Made by a program: the position numbers and the translations under genes
NCBI GenBank assembly: GCA_002692605.1
Contig: NZLE01000137.1
Span: 1-9,195, forward strand
Origin: Opitutia bacterium
GTDB taxonomy: Bacteria; Verrucomicrobiota; Verrucomicrobiia; Opitutales; Seribacteraceae
Reading direction: 5' to 3'
DNA: 9,195 nucleotides
The notes under the pieces: generated by a model
What the model was told of the DNA's origin: nothing
Seen by the model: the letters and a program-made list of their open reading frames with translations, nothing else
The model's database searches: none
Part shown: in pieces, positions 6,361 to 9,195 of the stretch
Numbering within the stretch: the stretch's first letter is position 1
How the letters are laid out: every line of letters begins with the position of its first letter

Positions 6361-6508
6361 AATTGTTTTCCTCCTGTTGTCCTACGTGTTTGAATGAATG
6401 GATCAGTTCAGACTGCCGTCTTTCCCAAAAAATCACCAGTTTGCGGGACGTCATACGTGTCATAGCTTGCCTGACTCCCGAAGGATTTGTTCGACGTAGC
6501 TTGGAAAA
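6361..6508. promoter_or_regulatory. Divergent intergenic region between the 240-residue protein and the cyclase
   Basis: These 148 bp must hold promoters for two diverging genes. The motif GTCATA occurs twice in direct orientation 9 bp apart (6450-6455 and 6459-6464), and TACGTGT occurs at 6383-6389 and 6454-6460. These could be binding sites for a shared regulator. No strong -35/-10 pair was found on either strand, and there is no recognisable CRP-type TGTGA-N6-TCACA palindrome. Confidence 0.35.
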
Positions 6509-7831
6509 ATGCAGTATGCATCAGGCTTGTCTCTTACCCAGTCCATGAAAACGAAGCGAAGCGACGAAGATTCGAACAAGTCGGCCAATGGAGCTTGGTC
6601 CGTTTTCCTGCAACGGCTTTTGCGCCCCATCGACCGGATTGGACAGCAGGGCAACTTCCGCCCCAAGGAACGACGGCGCCTGATTATCGTCAACCGCATG
6701 ATCAGCCTCTTTGGGCTTTGCCTCCTCATCCGACAGGCCCTCCTCCTGATTCTCGGAGCGGACCAAGGCATGCTCAGCTTGGCGGGGATCAGCCTCTTGG
6801 CCTTTTGCGCATCCATTCTCCTGCTCAACGCCTGCGGACAATTTTTCTGGGGAAAGATTCTGCTCTCCTATGGCACCCCCATCCTCATGACCGGTTGGCT
6901 TCTCTACCTCTATGGGTACGATCCGGCTGACACCTGGATGACCATCACCGGGTTCATGATGATTTCTCTGGTTCTTTTCGGAGCCCGCGAACGAACCTAT
7001 CTTGCCGGAGCCCTGCTCACCGGTGTGGCTTGCATGCTGGTTCTTGCCCTCCTGCCCCGTTTCATGACCCTGCCGGGAAAGTATCCGGTAGGACCCGAAC
7101 TGACCTTCATGATCGAATGGTTTTTCAGCCCGGTCATCTTTTGCTTCATGGCCATCGTCGCCCGAATGATCTATCGTAATTCCGTTCTGGCCGAAGCCCG
7201 GGCCGATCAACTTCTGCTTAACGTACTTCCGGAACCCATCGCGGATCGCCTCAAGGAAGGCGAGCAATACATCGCCGAGCGTCATTCGGGAGTTAGCATC
7301 ATCTTCGTCGACATCGTCGGCTTCACCGAACTTTCCTCCAAGCTCCGGCCGAGTGAGTTGGTCACCATTCTCGACTCGATCTTTCGCCGATTCGATCTCA
7401 TCTGCGAACGATACGGCGCCGAAAAAATCAAGACCATCGGAGACGGCTACATGGCCGCTACCGGCGTCCCCGAAGCGGACCCCGATCATGCCGCCAACGC
7501 CGCCCGCACCGCGCTCGCCTTTTGCGAAAGCCTGGAGAATTCCGTGGAGCGCCATGGGATCAGACTGACCATACGGGTTGGAGTTCACACCGGAACCGTG
7601 GTCGCCGGGGTGATTGGAGAAAAGAAATTCATTTACGACCTCTGGGGAGATACCGTCAACGTCGCCAGCCGCATGGAGTCCCACGGAGAAGTCGGACGGG
7701 TTCACATATCCAAAGAGCTGCGCGATGAGTTGGGATCCGGGTTTTCCGTTGAAGCGCGGGGAGAAATTGAGGTGAAGGGAAAAGGACTGATGGAGACTTT
7801 TTTCCTTCTTGAGGAAAACGCCGCCCCCTAA
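6509..7831 (+). CDS. Membrane-bound class III adenylate cyclase
   Basis: The protein has 440 residues from an ATG at 6509 preceded by a GGAAAA ribosome binding site; the next ATG (6545) has none. The cytoplasmic N terminus (~55 residues) is followed by six predicted membrane helices (about 58-82, 88-108, 113-136, 143-158, 163-183, 198-222). A short linker helix (AEARADQLLLNVLPEPIADRLKEG) leads to the catalytic domain, about 258-435. Both metal-binding aspartates are present (D268 in FVDIVGF, D312 in TIGDG). The adenine-selecting pair K308 and D377 (YDLWG) and transition-state residues N384 and R388 (VNVASRM) are also present. It should therefore convert ATP to cyclic AMP rather than GTP to cyclic GMP, acting as a homodimer with two equivalent sites. 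There is no HAMP, CHASE or PAS domain, so the membrane helices themselves may sense the signal, or anchor the enzyme. No cAMP receptor is encoded nearby. Downstream is a DUF2805 gene 66 bp away. Confidence 0.95.
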   Translation: MQYASGLSLTQSMKTKRSDEDSNKSANGAWSVFLQRLLRPIDRIGQQGNFRPKERRRLIIVNRMISLFGLCLLIRQALLLILGADQGMLSLAGISLLAFCASILLLNACGQFFWGKILLSYGTPILMTGWLLYLYGYDPADTWMTITGFMMISLVLFGARERTYLAGALLTGVACMLVLALLPRFMTLPGKYPVGPELTFMIEWFFSPVIFCFMAIVARMIYRNSVLAEARADQLLLNVLPEPIADRLKEGEQYIAERHSGVSIIFVDIVGFTELSSKLRPSELVTILDSIFRRFDLICERYGAEKIKTIGDGYMAATGVPEADPDHAANAARTALAFCESLENSVERHGIRLTIRVGVHTGTVVAGVIGEKKFIYDLWGDTVNVASRMESHGEVGRVHISKELRDELGSGFSVEARGEIEVKGKGLMETFFLLEENAAP

Positions 7832-7897
7832 GGACCCAGTCTTTTTGCAGACTTGGCCATTTGCCCATCACCGTCCGGGAATTAGAAAGTCTTTTCA

Positions 7898-8167
7898 GTG
7901 AATCCCAAACGATCGAAATTCCCCGTTACTCGGGTCAAGAAACCCGAACCTTCCAAAGATAGCCCCGATTGGGTGATTTGGGCAGCCTGGGCCGACCGCA
8001 TTACCTTCGAGGAAATCCGCAAGATCACCGGACTGAGCGAGGGTCAGGTGATTGATCGCATGCGTAAGGCGTTAAAGCCATCCAGCTTTCGACTCTGGCG
8101 CAAACGGGCCAATACTCAGAGTCTGAAGCATCGCAAACTCTTTCGCCACCGCCGCGAAGAACTTTGA
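7898..8167 (+). CDS. Small DUF2805 (TIGR03643-type) protein
   Basis: The protein has 89 residues from a GTG at 7898; no usable ATG lies before the conserved core, and the ribosome binding site is poor (AGAAAG). The core, residues ~24-78, reads DWVIWAAWADRITFEEI, then GLSEGQVIDRMRKALKPSSFRLWRKR, then SLKHRK, the signature of the DUF2805/TIGR03643 family of small basic proteins. The middle looks like a helix-turn-helix (FEEIRKITGLSEGQVIDRMRKAL), as in sigma-factor region 4 or Trp repressor-like folds, so nucleic-acid binding is plausible but unproven. The N-terminal tail is basic (MNPKRSKFPVTRVKKPE). It is on the same strand as the cyclase, with a 66-bp gap. That gap holds a modest hairpin (AGTCT/AGACT) without a U-tract, so co-transcription is undecided. 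Confidence 0.85.
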   Translation: MNPKRSKFPVTRVKKPEPSKDSPDWVIWAAWADRITFEEIRKITGLSEGQVIDRMRKALKPSSFRLWRKRANTQSLKHRKLFRHRREEL

Positions 8168-8339
8168 AGATAACCTCTTTCAGCGTGTTTGTCTCTCTCG
8201 CATGACTTGGCCAAGCCAAGTTCATAAAGGAAAAGTGTGTTGCCATGAGGGAGATCTCCGTAGTACTGAAACCTTGAGATGAACACATCCGTTGCATGTG
8301 ACTCTTCGCGATGGATCAATCTTACACCCCCCTCATGGA
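8168..8339. other. 172-bp intergenic region upstream of the DUF4268 gene
   Basis: This non-coding stretch contains an imperfect inverted repeat (8202-8225) and a 10-codon open frame (8311-8343) whose stop overlaps the next start. No clear promoter pair or intrinsic terminator is seen. The overlapping minus-strand frames here are antisense artefacts with no start signal. Confidence 0.4.
8202..8225. repeat. Inverted repeat ahead of the DUF4268 gene
   Basis: ATGACTTGG (8202-8210) pairs with CCAAGTTCAT (8216-8225) with one bulged T, around the loop CCAAG. Within it, CTTGGCCAAG (8206-8215) is itself a perfect 10-bp palindrome. It may be an operator, or an RNA hairpin ending the upstream transcript, although no U-tract follows. 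Confidence 0.4.
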
Positions 8340-8343
8340 ATGA
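8311..8343 (+). other. Possible 10-codon leader frame coupled to the DUF4268 gene
   Basis: An ATG at 8311 opens a frame encoding MDQSYTPLME and stopping with TGA at 8341-8343. The stop overlaps the DUF4268 start as ATGA. Such an overlap is typical of translational coupling, and the main gene lacks its own strong ribosome binding site. However, the leader itself has no clear Shine-Dalgarno either, so it may be chance. Confidence 0.25.
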
Positions 8344-9195
8344 ATTTAGGAAGACTGGAAAAGATCGCCGATTTGCGAGAAGTCTGGAAGACGGAAGCTC
8401 AGGACTTCACTCCCTGGCTTGCAAACGAAGACAACCTTACCCTGCTTGGAGAAACCATTCACATCAATCTGGAATTGGAAGCGGTGGAAAAATACGTCGG
8501 GCCTTTTCGTGCCGATATACTTTGCAGAAATACCGACGATGATTCCTTAGTCCTTGTGGAGAACCAAGTGGAGCGTACGGATCATACTCATTTGGGACAG
8601 CTGATGACCTACGCGGCGGGTTTGGAGACGGCAAGCATCGTATGGATTGCCAAAGCATTCACCGATGAGCATCGGGCGGCCTTGGATTGGCTGAATGAAA
8701 TCACCGGAGAAAACTTCAATTTTTTCGGACTGGAAATCGAGCTGTGGAAAATTGGCGATTCCGCGATCGCTCCCAAGTTCAACGTCGTCTCCAAGCCCAA
8801 TAATTGGACGAAAGGAAAGTCGGCTGCTTCAGGATCGATCAACCGGGGTGATCTGACCGCCACGCAGGAATTACAATTGGAATATTGGAAAAGTTTTGCT
8901 GATTATCTCTCGGAACAGAAAACTGATTTAAGAATAAACAAAGCCCGTCCTTCGAATTGGATGTCTTTTGGTACAGCGAGAAGCAGGGCCGTTTTCCATG
9001 GCTATATCTATGTTAAGGAAAAAAAGATTTACGTTGAATTGTATCTGCGAAACACTTGTGAAAGACACGGAATTTTTAATAGCTTACAACTGGAAAAAGA
9101 AGAGATTGAAGGGGAGATTGGGTGTTCGCTCACATGGAAAGAGAATCCTGAAAAATCCACTAGTTACATTTACATGGAAGAAAGCGTCGAGGATC
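8340..9195 (+). CDS. DUF4268-type protein with PD-(D/E)XK nuclease-like N-terminal half, 3' end missing
   Basis: The frame is open from the ATG at 8340 through the window edge (285 full codons). N-terminal residues ~35-135 resemble the PD-(D/E)XK nuclease fold seen in DUF4268 proteins: VGPFRADILC (D59), then SLVLVENQVERTDHTHLGQLMTYAAGL (E74-x-Q76, followed by the conserved THLGQL helix), then IVWIAKAFTDEHRAALDWLNE. The ExQ in place of ExK is a known variation of the fold and is usual in this family. Residues ~175-285 (LEYWKSFADYL ... PSNWMSFGTARS ... IYVELYLRN) match the C-terminal DUF4268 domain, which is incomplete here. Such proteins are often found in genomic islands and suspected of roles in DNA restriction or defence; the function is not established. 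The start ATGA overlaps the stop of a 10-codon leader frame, and a conventional Shine-Dalgarno is missing. Codons become AT-rich after about 8870. Confidence 0.85.
   Translation, partial: MNLGRLEKIADLREVWKTEAQDFTPWLANEDNLTLLGETIHINLELEAVEKYVGPFRADILCRNTDDDSLVLVENQVERTDHTHLGQLMTYAAGLETASIVWIAKAFTDEHRAALDWLNEITGENFNFFGLEIELWKIGDSAIAPKFNVVSKPNNWTKGKSAASGSINRGDLTATQELQLEYWKSFADYLSEQKTDLRINKARPSNWMSFGTARSRAVFHGYIYVKEKKIYVELYLRNTCERHGIFNSLQLEKEEIEGEIGCSLTWKENPEKSTSYIYMEESVED

Noticed and set aside
6275..6463. A 62-codon minus-strand frame overlapping the start of the 240-residue gene
   Set aside because: It is out of frame with a gene that has an AGGAGG ribosome binding site, and its own start lacks one.
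6521..7705. A 394-codon open frame antisense to the adenylate cyclase
   Set aside because: It lies wholly opposite a gene with all catalytic motifs intact; its translation is low-complexity (His/Gly/Glu/Asp-rich) with no recognisable domain, as expected from an antisense shadow of a GC-biased gene.
7843..7866. Hairpin AGTCT/AGACT after the cyclase as an intrinsic terminator
   Set aside because: The stem is short with a mismatch, and no U-tract follows it.
8025..8319. Two overlapping minus-strand frames across the DUF2805 end and the following gap
   Set aside because: They overlap a recognised gene, lack ribosome binding sites, and encode no known domain; a pseudogene reading was considered but nothing supports it.

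Overview
The window is about 9.2 kb of gene-dense bacterial DNA with mid-range GC. The combination of a secreted Cys-type sulfatase, a secreted SxxK serine hydrolase, a six-helix membrane adenylate cyclase and a DUF2805 (TIGR03643-type) protein suggests an environmental, probably aquatic, member of the PVC group, most likely Verrucomicrobiota. That placement is inference from gene content. No rRNA, tRNA, CRISPR array, insertion sequence or phage gene was seen.

Left part (1-4020, minus strand). The most interesting unit is a leftward cassette. In transcription order it encodes a cytoplasmic Rossmann-like protein resembling the type 1 glutamine amidotransferase fold, a winged-helix regulator, a cytoplasmic von Willebrand A (VWA) protein with an intact MIDAS, and a MORN-type repeat protein. 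The first two genes share one base (TAATG) and the last two overlap by four (TTGA). Upstream lies a perfect 18-bp palindrome (3996-4013) in the spacer of a candidate promoter whose -35 is TTGACA. This is the expected layout for autoregulation by the winged-helix protein. Downstream is the start of a secreted beta-lactamase-family serine hydrolase, cut by the window edge.

Middle (4021-6360). A rightward secreted sulfatase is followed, tail to tail and 21 bp away, by a leftward gene for an unrecognised 240-residue soluble protein with a very strong ribosome binding site. The intergenic region ahead of the sulfatase carries several inverted repeats.

Right part (6361-9195, plus strand). A class III adenylate cyclase with six predicted membrane helices and all key catalytic residues is followed by a small DUF2805 protein. 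After a 172-bp gap comes the start of a DUF4268-type protein with a PD-(D/E)XK nuclease-like N-terminal half. That gene runs off the window and becomes markedly AT-rich in its second half, which may mark horizontally acquired DNA.

The minus-strand cassette is the best candidate for an undescribed system. The other genes look like independent units.
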